Shown here: positions 18,687 to 28,362 of the stretch, in pieces
Layout: each line of letters opens with the position of its first letter
Position numbering within the stretch: position 1 is the first letter of the stretch
Assembly: GCA_030560485.1 (NCBI GenBank)
Contig: JAKTTS010000057.1
Location: 1 to 47,143 of the forward strand
Reading direction: 5' to 3'
Source of the DNA: Ascoidea tarda (nom. inval.)
Taxonomy: Eukaryota > Ascomycota > Saccharomycetes > Ascoideales > Ascoideaceae
DNA: 47,143 nucleotides
Made by a program: the position numbers and the translations under genes
The notes under the pieces: generated by a model
Seen by the model: the letters and a program-made list of their open reading frames with translations, nothing else
The model's database searches: none
Told to the model about the DNA's origin: nothing

Positions 18687-20663
18687 ATGAAGTCTGTCAC
18701 CAGTTTAATGATTGAAAATGCTCCAGTCTTGGAGGCTTCGTACGATACAATTGAAGGAATGGCAGTTGACCATGATTTTGAAGGGTATTCAGAGGGTGAA
18801 CTGAAAGAAATTGTTAAGAAGAATTACGAGTATATCTACAATAGGCGCTATAACCGAGGAATGTGTTTAAATGTGATTTCTGTCTTAATGAAGTATAACA
18901 TGGTGATGAATGTTGATCAAGTTGTTTTGTTAATTCTTTGTTCATTGGCTCAATCTGAAAAGGAGGTGTTGATTCCATATGCTAAGAATTTGATTGAAAA
19001 CCTCCAAATAGATTTTGCTATTGATTATAAATTTAAGCACTACAAGGATACAAATGAGTTTACATTTAAGGATGAAACGAAAGATTTAATTGCAACTAAA
19101 CATGAAGCTAAAGAGGGGGGACCCATTATTGATATTCACTACTATCGATATGTGAAGATTCAAAAAATATTAATGTTTTTAGAAGAAAATGATGTTATTG
19201 TTAGGAATTCAATTATGATTAAGAGACCTACTGATTTAGAGAGAAGAATGGATAAAGAGAATATAACCAAAGTAATGAATGTGTTAATTGAGTTGAGGAG
19301 AGACCGACCCAAGTTGAACTATGGCCAGCAGCTTGAGATTCCCGAGTATATTGTTGATAATTTGTGTTTAAAGCATAAATTGAATTTGGATTTCGATAAA
19401 GATGAAAGAGATGAAAGAGATGAAAGAGATAAGTTGATCAATAAATTGAATAGAATAAAATTAGATGATAATGTTAATGATATAATAATTAATAAAATTG
19501 TTTCGAAAAGATTATTTCGAGCTATTCAGAGAACACTTTACAGATGCAATCCTGATTTTAACGAGAATGTTAATCTTCACTTGTATGAATTTGGTAGAAG
19601 AGGTCTTGATTCAAAGATTATTGATAGTGGAGATCCATTGATAATTGGGTTGAAGTTTTTGCGAATTCAAAGAAATTCACAAAAAAAGTTAGTTGGATTT
19701 GGGTATCCAGGCGAATTTATAGGAAAGGGGGATAGCAAAAAGTATTGTCAAAACACGCCATATATATTGAGTAAAATTGAGTTAAAGATGGTTGAAATGA
19801 TTCAAGACAAGGAAAGAAAAAGTGATTTGAAGTTGTTGAAAAAGATTGAGCTACCAGGAATCGAAGACAAAGATGCAGGTCAACAACAAAAAGAAGAGAA
19901 AAAAGAAGAGTTGATTTATTTTTTTGAACAATTGGATAAAACGTGTTTTTATTTGGCTGAATATGTTGATAAATATGGTGGGGGCGATTTTGAAAACTTG
20001 GTTGTATATTTTAAAAGAAAGTTGTTTATTGAAAAGGAGAATTTTTATAAGAACAAGATTAGTCAAGAAAAGTTGAAAGAATTGGAAGAATTTGAAAAAG
20101 AGCAAAAAAACCAAAGAATTGGAGTTGGTAGAGGTGATAAACATTTGGATATTAATAGCGAATATCATAAGGTCATTACAAAAAAAGAAGAGGAAAGAAA
20201 AAATAAATTTCAAAATTTAAGGAGAAGAAAAGAACAAGAGGACAAAATTGAGAAGGAACTTATTGAGAGAACTAAAAGACAGGTAAAGTTTACGGCAAAG
20301 GATGCAGGAAGAGGACCTACACCATTTTACAATAATTTAGTTACGTTGGCCCGAAAGATTGAAAGGTTGATTAATGATTTACAAGATGAGGAATTTAAGA
20401 TAGGGAAATTGAAAAAATTTTTGGCGATAGATATAATGAAGTATGGATGGGATTGCAGTTTTGATGACGATGCGTTTGCCAATGGATTTATCCCAGGATG
20501 GTATTATTATTTAAAGGACAGAGGATATGAGAATAAGTTCCAGTGTTTGCAAATAAACCATCCTAAACCCGAAGAAGTGAAGAATGAAAAGAAAGAAAAG
20601 GACGAGGAAAATGAAAAAAATACAAATGAAAAAGAGCTGGTAAAAGAAGATTTCGAAGGATAG
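18687..20663 (+). CDS. Unrecognised 658-residue protein, highly charged
   Basis: I do not recognise this protein. Translation from the first ATG (MKSVTSLMIENAPV) gives 658 residues without signal peptide or membrane segment. The N-terminal part (about 1-260) looks like a mixed helical domain (CLNVISVLMKYNMVMNVDQ). A 9-bp repeat encodes DERDERDERD near residue 240. The middle holds FGYPGEFIGKGD. Two Lys/Glu-rich probable coiled coils lie at about 455-540. The best-structured C-terminal block is RGPTPFYNNLVTLARKIERL to WDCSFDDDAFANGFIPGWYY, and the tail is acidic and basic. Length, codon content and the block structure argue for a real gene. It may be a fast-evolving or lineage-restricted protein. 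Confidence 0.85.
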   Translation: MKSVTSLMIENAPVLEASYDTIEGMAVDHDFEGYSEGELKEIVKKNYEYIYNRRYNRGMCLNVISVLMKYNMVMNVDQVVLLILCSLAQSEKEVLIPYAKNLIENLQIDFAIDYKFKHYKDTNEFTFKDETKDLIATKHEAKEGGPIIDIHYYRYVKIQKILMFLEENDVIVRNSIMIKRPTDLERRMDKENITKVMNVLIELRRDRPKLNYGQQLEIPEYIVDNLCLKHKLNLDFDKDERDERDERDKLINKLNRIKLDDNVNDIIINKIVSKRLFRAIQRTLYRCNPDFNENVNLHLYEFGRRGLDSKIIDSGDPLIIGLKFLRIQRNSQKKLVGFGYPGEFIGKGDSKKYCQNTPYILSKIELKMVEMIQDKERKSDLKLLKKIELPGIEDKDAGQQQKEEKKEELIYFFEQLDKTCFYLAEYVDKYGGGDFENLVVYFKRKLFIEKENFYKNKISQEKLKELEEFEKEQKNQRIGVGRGDKHLDINSEYHKVITKKEEERKNKFQNLRRRKEQEDKIEKELIERTKRQVKFTAKDAGRGPTPFYNNLVTLARKIERLINDLQDEEFKIGKLKKFLAIDIMKYGWDCSFDDDAFANGFIPGWYYYLKDRGYENKFQCLQINHPKPEEVKNEKKEKDEENEKNTNEKELVKEDFEG

Positions 20664-21690
20664 ACATTTTTGTGAGTTTTAGTCAGTGATAAGTACAGTT
20701 GATGTAGTTTTAATGTATATATTTTACGGTTTATACTGTCATCAACAGCAGATTCGCAAAGAGAAAGTTTTATAAACAAGCCTAAAGTTTCCAAAGCTGG
20801 AATTGCCTAACAGAATAATGATCCAAGCAAGACCTGATCATCGAAACAGCAGCATTTTCTTTATTCTATCCACAGTTCATTCTCTGTTATTTATGGTGTT
20901 TATTCTCTGTTCTTTACACTGTTTGTGTTCTTGCTACTGCTGCTTTCTCGTCGTGCCCCCGTCTGCAGTGCGCTGCACTTGTGTTTTCGTCGGTTGCGAT
21001 CTCCGGAGCGCGCCCACGCTCAAAACACAGGGTCTCCAACGTGGGACAACACGCGCAAAGCAACCTGCCGCTTCGTGAAAACGGAGAAAAGCCAGCGCGG
21101 CAGGGCTCGTGTACGCGAAAACACGGCGGGGTTACTGGAATATAAATAGCGAGATTGACGGCGAGAAAAAGAAGCACTCAAAAACAGCAAAAACAGCACA
21201 AGCAGCAAAAACAGCAACTTCCACACCAACACCCTCGAAATACACTCCACACAACTGTCCTGCTCCTGCTCTGTTCCTGTTGACAGTTACCAGTTAGCCC
21301 TCCTTTGTCTCTTAAACACATCTCATTGCCAGTGGTTTCCAACAAGCTCTGGTCTCTGCTTTCCAGCACCAGCAACAGTTTTTGGTGGTTCATAGCGTTG
21401 TTTTGCGCTGGCCTCTGACTCCTTTTTGGGCTGCTGTTTAAAGTTATCTTAGCTTATCATCCAGTTCTCAAAGTTATTTATATTATTGGGTTTTTGGCTC
21501 AGGAAAGCTGATCAAATAAGGGTCAAAATTCTTTAAAGCGCTTTTTGTTTTCTGATTTAAATCTCGATACTTTAGTTACTATCTCAGCAAAACAAACACA
21601 GCAAAAGTAAAAGTTAATCGCGATAGAAAAATCAATCAAAAATTTTTTTTCAATCAAAAAAAATAAAAAATCCAAAAAATCCAAAAAAAA
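20664..21690 (+). promoter_or_regulatory. Promoter and long ATG-free leader of VAC7
   Basis: About 1,030 bases. A GC-rich core at about 20930-21130 is followed by TATAAATA at 21141-21148. From about 20894 to the VAC7 start at 21691 the plus strand has no ATG at all. Downstream of the TATA box the sequence turns CA/A-rich (CAGCAAAAACAG repeats near 21183-21216). If the TATA box is used, the leader would be roughly 500 nt. Open frames on both strands in the GC-rich core are Cys/Arg-rich and are taken as artefacts. Confidence 0.6.
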
Positions 21691-23245
21691 ATGAATAATG
21701 ATGATATGATCCTGAGTGATACCAAATCAAAAAACACAAACCTCATTAATGATACTCAAACTCATAGCGCCAACATCAAAAACAAGAACATTAAGAATAT
21801 CAGGAACAATAAGAACACTCTCAATGACTCCAGTGTCAATAAAAGAATAAACAATCCCCCTGCTTCCAATATAAATAACCTGTATAACCCTCATCTGCAA
21901 TCTCACACTAATGAGTCCTCAAATCCTCTCACCATAATTCCCAAACATTTTCACCAAAAAAGTAGCTCCAACACCAAACCAAGCAATAATGACGATATAT
22001 CAAAAAATAAACACTCAAAGCAATTCTCTTCTTCTTTAGATGCCCCTCCTCCAGTATATCTATCCACCATCTCAAACAGTGTCACTCAAACAATGAACCC
22101 TTCAAAGACAAACTCAACAGTTCTCACAAACTCAAACTCAAACTCAAACTCTGCAAACAAAATGATTGTAGAAACTGAAACTGTCGACGTTAACAATGTT
22201 CCAAAACTAATTAATAACCCCATCATGAACAATAACCTAGATCAATATGATTTTTCAATTATTGACCCCAATTCCTCTAGAAACTCTCTAATTGATTTCG
22301 ACTCTAATAATATTCACCATGTAAATAATAACTCAATCAGCAACTGCAACAATCAGATCCAAAATCAAAATCAAAATCAAAATCAAAATCAAAATCAAAA
22401 CTCAAACTCAAATTCTCTAACTGATATTCAATCTTCAATTTCCATTAACCTTTCCAACCATCCTGCTCCCCCTTCTTCTCACATTTCCCTAAGATCAAAA
22501 AGAAGCTTCCTAATGGACAAACCCCCTCCAAATTCAAAGTCAAAACTAAATCAAAATTTTGTCATTCAAGAAGAATCCCCCAACAACACATCAAATAGCA
22601 TCAATAACGACAATATTAAATTAAATAAAGATAATGAAAATTCAAAAATTATTCCTTCCAGCAACCTCAATAATATAGACATCTCTAATATCAATTCCAA
22701 TAACTCCAATAACTCTAATAACCTCATTAACAATACAATAAACAACAACAATACAATAAACAACAACAATAATAATAATAATAGCAATAATAATAATAGT
22801 AACAATAGCAATGGTAATAATAACAATAATAATGCCAACATTACTACTGCCAACAACAATAAAGACTCTATTAAAAAGAAAAAAAATTCGGTTAGTAAAT
22901 CAAACAAATCAAAAAAGAAAAAACTATCAAAAAGAATATCCAAAAAAAATATAAACAATACAAATTCCTCCAGAACTGAAGTATTTGCCGCAAGATTAGA
23001 AAGTGCCATAGGAGAAGCATCCAACTCTGATAGCGATGAAACTTTCGTTTATGAAAGCACTGCTCCAAATGATCAAATTTCGGCTTCCTATTCAAATGCG
23101 AATCTTGATCAGCATCCATCAACCCCAATCAATAATAACAACAATAGCAGTGCGCGCAGCATTCATAGCATTCATAATACTAACCAATCTAATAATTCCA
23201 CAAGCATAAATACAAACAATAACAATAACAATAACAATAACAATG

Positions 23246-23277
<32 letters not shown>

Positions 23278-25389
23278 GTCAACAATACCATAAAAAAATC
23301 AAGAATTCCTCCTCAAGCTAATCAAACATCTTCAATTTTACCCTCAAATAACACAATCAACAACAACTCAATCAATAAAAATACATCAAACATTAATAAT
23401 TATCTTACAAATAATAACACCTCTGATAGTTGTAATAATAGTGATGGCTTTAACACTACAAAAATCTCTAAAAGGGATTCGGAAGTCAAAAAAGACTATA
23501 AATTTAAAAAACCCATTTCAACTATTAATTCAGTTGTAACAAATACGGTTACTACAAATGACTTTGATTCAGCTATTAATAACTCACCAGAGATAACTTC
23601 AATTTCTCTGCAAAACGATGATCCTAATCTTATTCCAGCTCACAAATCTTATTTGGATTTAGACGATGACTATTCAACTGATGATTATGATTATAACACT
23701 TTTACAAAGTACATTGGCACTAATAATAACAACAATAATCATAATCATAATCATAATCATAATCATAATAACCACAATAATGCTCATAACAATAATCTGG
23801 TTAGTATAAGTCATCAATATAGTAACCAAAATAATCTAAATAACCATTTTATTAATAAACTGAATTATAATAGAGTGAACAAGTATCTAAACAATCCTCA
23901 AAATATTAGTAGTACTTTTAATAACCAGATGTATGCAAACTACCATGATCCTCCTTCCTATCTTAATTCCAATAATTACTATAACCATCAAAATCCCAAC
24001 AATAATCAAAATACTAATTATAATAATCCCAATTTAAATCGTTATAAATCAGTTTCAAACTTATCAGTCTCAACTTACAATCGATATAACAATCCTCGCA
24101 ATCAAAACCATTTAATTAATTATCATAAATCATTCAATGATAATTCTCATAATAATCAACTGCAAAAGTTGGGTCAAAAATCAATAAAAGATCTTAAATC
24201 TCAAAGATCAAAGTTATTTGACTTGAGAAATTATGAGCTAAGGAGATATTCTGGGATCCCAGATGATCTGGACATTGATGATTTTGATGATGATGAAGAA
24301 TACAATAATTATTATAATTATGATGTAGGTTTACCATCCGCGCAATATGATGAGTTCACACCTTTGAATGGAAACTATAATACACAAGAAGAATATGATA
24401 ATCAAAACAATTTTTTGAGACCTGAATCAAGATACAATAATAGAAATCCCAAAACTTCTAAGACCAAAAGAAAATCAAATCATAAAAGAAAAAAAAACTA
24501 CAAACAACAACAAGGAAAAGTCTATTCTCCCCATGATTTTTATAATTCAGAAAACAATTATCAAGCGATAAATGAAGGACTTTTGAACGGATATGATATT
24601 GAGGAAGAAGAAAATGACACTCGATACCAACATATTAAATCAATCTTTTGGTTAGTTTCTTTAATGCTTTTAATTCTAGGTTTAGGTTTTATTTCTGGGT
24701 TTTTAATGGCCTCTACAAAGGATTTAACAAATGTCAAAATCGATAAAGTTACAAACATTTTAGTAAGCTTTGATGAGTTGGTTTTTGACTTGGAAGTAGA
24801 AGGATTTAACCCGGGGTTTTTAACAATAGAAATCACTGATATTGATTTGGATGTTTTTGTGAAATCAAATCACTATAGCTTAGACGACTATATGAATATG
24901 GATGAGATGGACAATGTGCAGGACTCTGAGTTTGAAAAAACTGTCCAAGATATGGAAAATCTTGATGATACTTTTGTAACCTTGTTATTGGGAAGTGTAA
25001 ACAAGTTTGATGTGCCACTATCATTTGAAGGTGGCTTTTTCAACAAAGATACTACTCATGCAATTGGAGAAATAAAACTCAAACAGCCTGGTAAAAATAC
25101 CACTAGAAGCGAACAGCCCCCTCCTGTGGATGATGGTGAGGGTGATGATGAAATAATTAACACAAACAACAACAATTTAGCGGTAATTAACACAGCAAAT
25201 TCATTGGATTTTCTTGACAAAACATTGCCGGTGCTAGATCCTGGACAGAAACATTGGAAAAAAATCATAAATTATCCCTTTACATTAATTTTAAGAGGTA
25301 AGTTTAAATACAATTTGCCATTTTCAAACAGTGTTAGATCAGTCCCTATTACTAAAAGTATTTATGTGGATGTGAGTCATCCTTATTAA
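21691..25389 (+). CDS. VAC7: Vac7, vacuolar membrane activator of PI(3,5)P2 synthesis
   Basis: A 1,232-residue protein, against 1,165 in S. cerevisiae. About 970 residues of low-complexity, Asn-dominated N-terminus precede one transmembrane segment at about 984-1006 (IFWLVSLMLLILGLGFISGF). The conserved lumenal C-terminal domain follows (NILVSFDELVFDLEVEGFNP, ITDIDLDVFVKSNHY, SVNKFDVPLSFEGG, NYPFTLILRGKFKYNLPF). Only this tail and the TM identify the family. Vac7 sits in the vacuole membrane and promotes Fab1 kinase activity, controlling vacuole size and inheritance. Short basic Lys/Ser patches (about 390-415) and an acidic DDLDIDDFDDDEE stretch are the only islands within the N-terminal part. 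The first ATG of the frame is also the first ATG of the whole leader. Confidence 0.92.
22360..22395 (+). repeat. CAAAAT hexanucleotide microsatellite in VAC7
   Basis: Six CAAAAT units plus a CAAAAC variant, coding for alternating Gln-Asn. Confidence 0.9.
22680..22860 (+). repeat. AAT/AAC trinucleotide tract in VAC7 (poly-Asn)
   Basis: An imperfect AAT/AAC run interrupted by AGC, ATA and ACA codons, encoding long Asn stretches with Ser, Ile and Thr. A second such tract is at 23211-23280 and an ATAATC (His-Asn) repeat at about 23736-23775. Confidence 0.9.
23211..23280 (+). repeat. AAC-AAT trinucleotide tract in VAC7
   Basis: AACAAT units passing into pure AAT units, coding for poly-Asn broken by one Asp. 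Confidence 0.9.
23736..23775 (+). repeat. ATAATC hexanucleotide repeat in VAC7 (His-Asn)
   Basis: About five to six consecutive CATAAT/ATAATC units encode alternating His-Asn. Confidence 0.85.
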
Positions 25390-25809
25390 TTTTATTAGTC
25401 AAAAATTATTATTATTTTTTTATTTTCTTTATTTTCTTTATTTTATTTTCTTTTATTTTTTTACTTTTTTTCAGTGTAATGGTTATTTTTTACTCTCCAG
25501 GCCAAAGTTTGATCACTTTCATTTATACGTTTTATTTCTGTAAAGTTTTTTCAATTCAATAGAGTTTCAGGGGCAATTGGTCATTAATAGTTAAATAAAT
25601 TTTCATAGACAAATGTTTTACGGTTCATATTCAACCTCTACTTTTCTTATCTTCCTTTCTCGGATCAGATCTGCTTCCGAATGTTGGATGTCATCCCTCT
25701 CAGGTTTGCCTTCAATGGCAAGATTCGAATAATGTGCGCTTATAAGAGAAACACTGTAGATATCTGGTGGAGAACAGTTATCAGCGTTTTTCACTACAGA
25801 CTACTATCA
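25390..25809. other. Spacer between VAC7 and MXR2
   Basis: About 420 bases. The first 90 are a T-rich ATTTTC/TTTATTTT tract typical of a 3' end. An in-frame upstream ATG at 25681 would extend MXR2 by 43 residues. Confidence 0.5.
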
Positions 25810-26325
25810 ATGAATAATTATTCTCTTTTCCAGAACTCGAGAAACCTATTCAGAACAATAAAATTCATGGGAATGACCAAAGGTTATTCTACAAACACTC
25901 CTGAGGTGTATCCCATTCAAAAGAGCGAGCTTGAATGGTCCAGCACTTTAACACCCATGCAATTTGAGGTTTTGAGAAATAAAGCAACTGAGAGAGCATT
26001 CTCTGGGGAATATTATCAGCACAATGATAAGGGATTATATAACTGTGCAGGATGCAATCAGGCATTGTACAAATCGTCAACCAAGTTCAATGCTCACTGT
26101 GGATGGCCAGCGTTTTATGAAGCGATTGAAGGGGCAGTAGTCACCAAGACTGATGTATCATTTGGTATGGAAAGAATTGAGATTTTATGTTCGAAATGTG
26201 GTGGACACCTTGGGCATATATTCAAAGGTGAAAGATTCGATACACCAACAGATGAGCGCCATTGTGTTAATAGTGTTTCATTGAAATTTACAAGTGACCC
26301 TACACCAAAAAAAGAAGACGATTAA
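25810..26325 (+). CDS. MXR2: Methionine-R-sulfoxide reductase, MsrB type (Mxr2), probably mitochondrial
   Basis: From ATG 25810 this is 171 residues, against 168 in S. cerevisiae Mxr2, and it starts with a basic, acid-free presequence (MNNYSLFQNSRNLFRTIKF). The MsrB core has zinc cysteines C79/C82 (CAGC) and C127/C130 (CSKCGGHLGH). The HCGWPAF block is at about 96-102, and the catalytic Cys is C152 in RHCVNS. The enzyme reduces the R epimer of methionine sulfoxide using thioredoxin. Three in-frame ATGs (25810, 25867, 25873) could give mitochondrial and cytosolic forms. The ATG at 25681 adds a Trp/Cys-containing stretch unlike the family and is less likely. Confidence 0.95.
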   Translation: MNNYSLFQNSRNLFRTIKFMGMTKGYSTNTPEVYPIQKSELEWSSTLTPMQFEVLRNKATERAFSGEYYQHNDKGLYNCAGCNQALYKSSTKFNAHCGWPAFYEAIEGAVVTKTDVSFGMERIEILCSKCGGHLGHIFKGERFDTPTDERHCVNSVSLKFTSDPTPKKEDD

Positions 26326-26373
26326 TTGAATATTAGATAGATCAATATTAATTGAATATTGGATAGATCAATA
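26322..26373 (+). repeat. 26-bp tandem duplication overlapping the MXR2 stop codon
   Basis: Copies at 26322-26347 and 26348-26373 differ by one base (A/G). The first copy includes the TAA stop of MXR2. Confidence 0.9.
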
Positions 26374-27150
26374 TTAATCAAGTTTATTTGAGTTGAGTTT
26401 TTTTAAAACAGAAAAAAAATGTATATGTGTATATATTATAAAATAATATGTTCTTAAGAGAATTTCTTTTTTTTTATTTTTTTGTTTTTCGAAATATTCA
26501 CAAAAAAATAAAAAATTGAAAAAAAATTGAAATTATGAGAAATTAATTGCAGCTGATATGGATGACGGTGTAAGATTGCTACTTGATGAATATGAAAACT
26601 AAAAAATGAATGATTCTGTTTTTTTTCTTGTGTATAATTTGAATGTATAATGATCAAATTTTAATTTAATAACAATATTGATTAATCAAAGCAATTGAAA
26701 AATTGAAAAATTGAAAAATTGAAGAAATAGTATAGAAATATAAGTATAAATATAAATGGAAATAAAAACGGAAATGAAAGTAAAAATCATGATATTACAA
26801 CACCAAAAAAAAAATAATAGGTAGTTAAATAGTTAACTGGCAAATAGTTGAAGAAATCAAAAAATAAGTTAAGTAAAAATAGCAACTAATGATTGCAACG
26901 GTTAAAGAAACTAGAGTTGAATAAAAGGCAAATTGATAGAAAAAAATTTTGATAAAACACACACCAAAAAACCAAAAAAAATAGAAAATAGAAAATAGAA
27001 AAAATTAAGAAATGAAATAGTGTAAAATACAGGCAAAAAAACAATCATAAAAAATGAAATGAATTACCATTATAATTTCCGGCCAATTGAAAGTTAGTTG
27101 GAAGTTGATTGGAAATAGTTGGAATATAATTAAAATGACTTTGGAACAGC
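26374..27150. other. Convergent spacer between MXR2 and the bHLH gene
   Basis: Very AT-rich, with TTGAAAAA repeats (about 26693-26725) and AAAATAG repeats (about 26978-27001). The only coding-like island is 26531-26602, a 23-codon open stretch ending in a stop. Otherwise nothing. Confidence 0.5.
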
Positions 27151-28362
27151 TTATTGATGTAAGCTAGAAGTGGAAAAATATGAGTTGGAGATTGTTGGAT
27201 TTGAGTTGATATTTGGAATTCTGTTGGCATTGCCAGTAGTTGATTGATTGAACATGACACTTGGAGAAGGCAAACGGTTTGAGTTTGGAGAAGTTCCAGG
27301 CAAGAAGCCAAATTGAGCAGGAGCTAAAGGAGGCAATTTTTTTGTTCCTGTGTTTTGAGAAGATAGACGCTGAAAGCCATTTTGAGAATGTGATTGAGTT
27401 GAGGATTGTGAGCTACGATCAATGTTGATAGAGCTGTGATTGCTGTTTAGCATTGAGGATAAAGAGGCAGGAGGAGCAGACCCAGAAGGCGATGCAGCAG
27501 AAGAAAATGAAATGCTATTTTGGTGAGAAAAATTAGAAGAATGGGACTGAGATTGGGTAGATGTGTGTTGACGCTGCAAAGGCTGAGGAGCACCAGGAGG
27601 CAACTGAACATTCTGTGGAGGAAAAAGATTTTGGGAGGGTGCTGAGGAATAGGGCATTGTATGAGAAGGATGGGGAGCAGGATAAGAAGACACAAGAGTT
27701 AATTGGTGTTTAAGGGCTTTATTTTCATATTCCAAAACTTCAATATATTCAGCGGTTTTCTTTAAAACAGCAGCTTTTGAATCGTAGCCAGGTCGTACAG
27801 TTGGAACAGTTAATTTTAATTGAGCAAATCCATCAGAAATCTTCTCCCTTCTTCGTTGTTCGGATCTTATGTGTAGATGTTTCTTTGAAGGGATTTTGTC
27901 ATTGGGGTTTTTTGATATTGAGCTGGAAGAAGCGCTTTTGGAGACAGAAGGAGAAAAGGAGGTAATTGGAGTAGTTGGAGCGTAATTTGAAAGAGGTAGA
28001 TTATTTGTAGGAAGCATTTGGGGTTGGGAAAGATTGTTGTTATAGTTGAACTGGTAGTGTAAAGGGGGCTGAGAAGATTGTGACTGGAAAGATTGTGATT
28101 GAAAAGATTGTGAAAATTGTTGTTGGTTCTGGGGTTGAAGTAGTTGCTGCTGGGGATATAGCTGAGGATAGGCCAGAGGATGGGATTGAAGCTGAGGAGC
28201 GTGGGGTTTGGGACTGTCAGTCATGGAGAGTTCTTGAATGTGTGGTAAACGATCCTCGTTAGAGATGTGGCCTAAGTTTGCTAAAGAAGGAAGCTGGAAG
28301 GGTTTTTGCTTTGAGGCAGAGGTGTTGGAAAAGTATCTTTCACTGGAGGGCAACGAAGGCAT
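27151..28362 (-). CDS. Basic helix-loop-helix (bHLH) transcription factor
   Basis: From ATG 28362 this is 403 residues. The frame stays open upstream, but without ATG and with Phe/Leu/Ser-rich leader-like content. A Gln/Ser/Pro-rich N-terminus leads to a bHLH domain at about 160-221: basic region KKHLHIRSEQRRREK, helix 1 DGFAQLKLTVP, loop, helix 2 SKAAVLKKTAEYIEVLE, then a short leucine-zipper-like extension. His, Glu and Arg occupy the basic-region positions that give class-B CACGTG binding. The C-terminus is Ser/Gln/Pro-rich, typical of activation regions. I could not place it with confidence among Tye7, Cbf1, Pho4, Rtg3, Hms1 or Ino4. The basic region resembles the Max/Mlx-like group. Downstream of a 5.7 kb upstream region. 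Confidence 0.9.
   Translation of the reverse strand: MPSLPSSERYFSNTSASKQKPFQLPSLANLGHISNEDRLPHIQELSMTDSPKPHAPQLQSHPLAYPQLYPQQQLLQPQNQQQFSQSFQSQSFQSQSSQPPLHYQFNYNNNLSQPQMLPTNNLPLSNYAPTTPITSFSPSVSKSASSSSISKNPNDKIPSKKHLHIRSEQRRREKISDGFAQLKLTVPTVRPGYDSKAAVLKKTAEYIEVLEYENKALKHQLTLVSSYPAPHPSHTMPYSSAPSQNLFPPQNVQLPPGAPQPLQRQHTSTQSQSHSSNFSHQNSISFSSAASPSGSAPPASLSSMLNSNHSSINIDRSSQSSTQSHSQNGFQRLSSQNTGTKKLPPLAPAQFGFLPGTSPNSNRLPSPSVMFNQSTTGNANRIPNINSNPTISNSYFSTSSLHQ

Noticed and set aside
20803-21393. Several overlapping frames on both strands before VAC7
   Set aside because: Cys/Arg-rich translations in many phases at once reflect local GC content; the plus-strand ones lack ATG.
22566-23128. Leu-rich 152-codon minus-strand frame inside VAC7
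   Set aside because: Poly-Leu is the antisense reading of AAT/AAC repeats.
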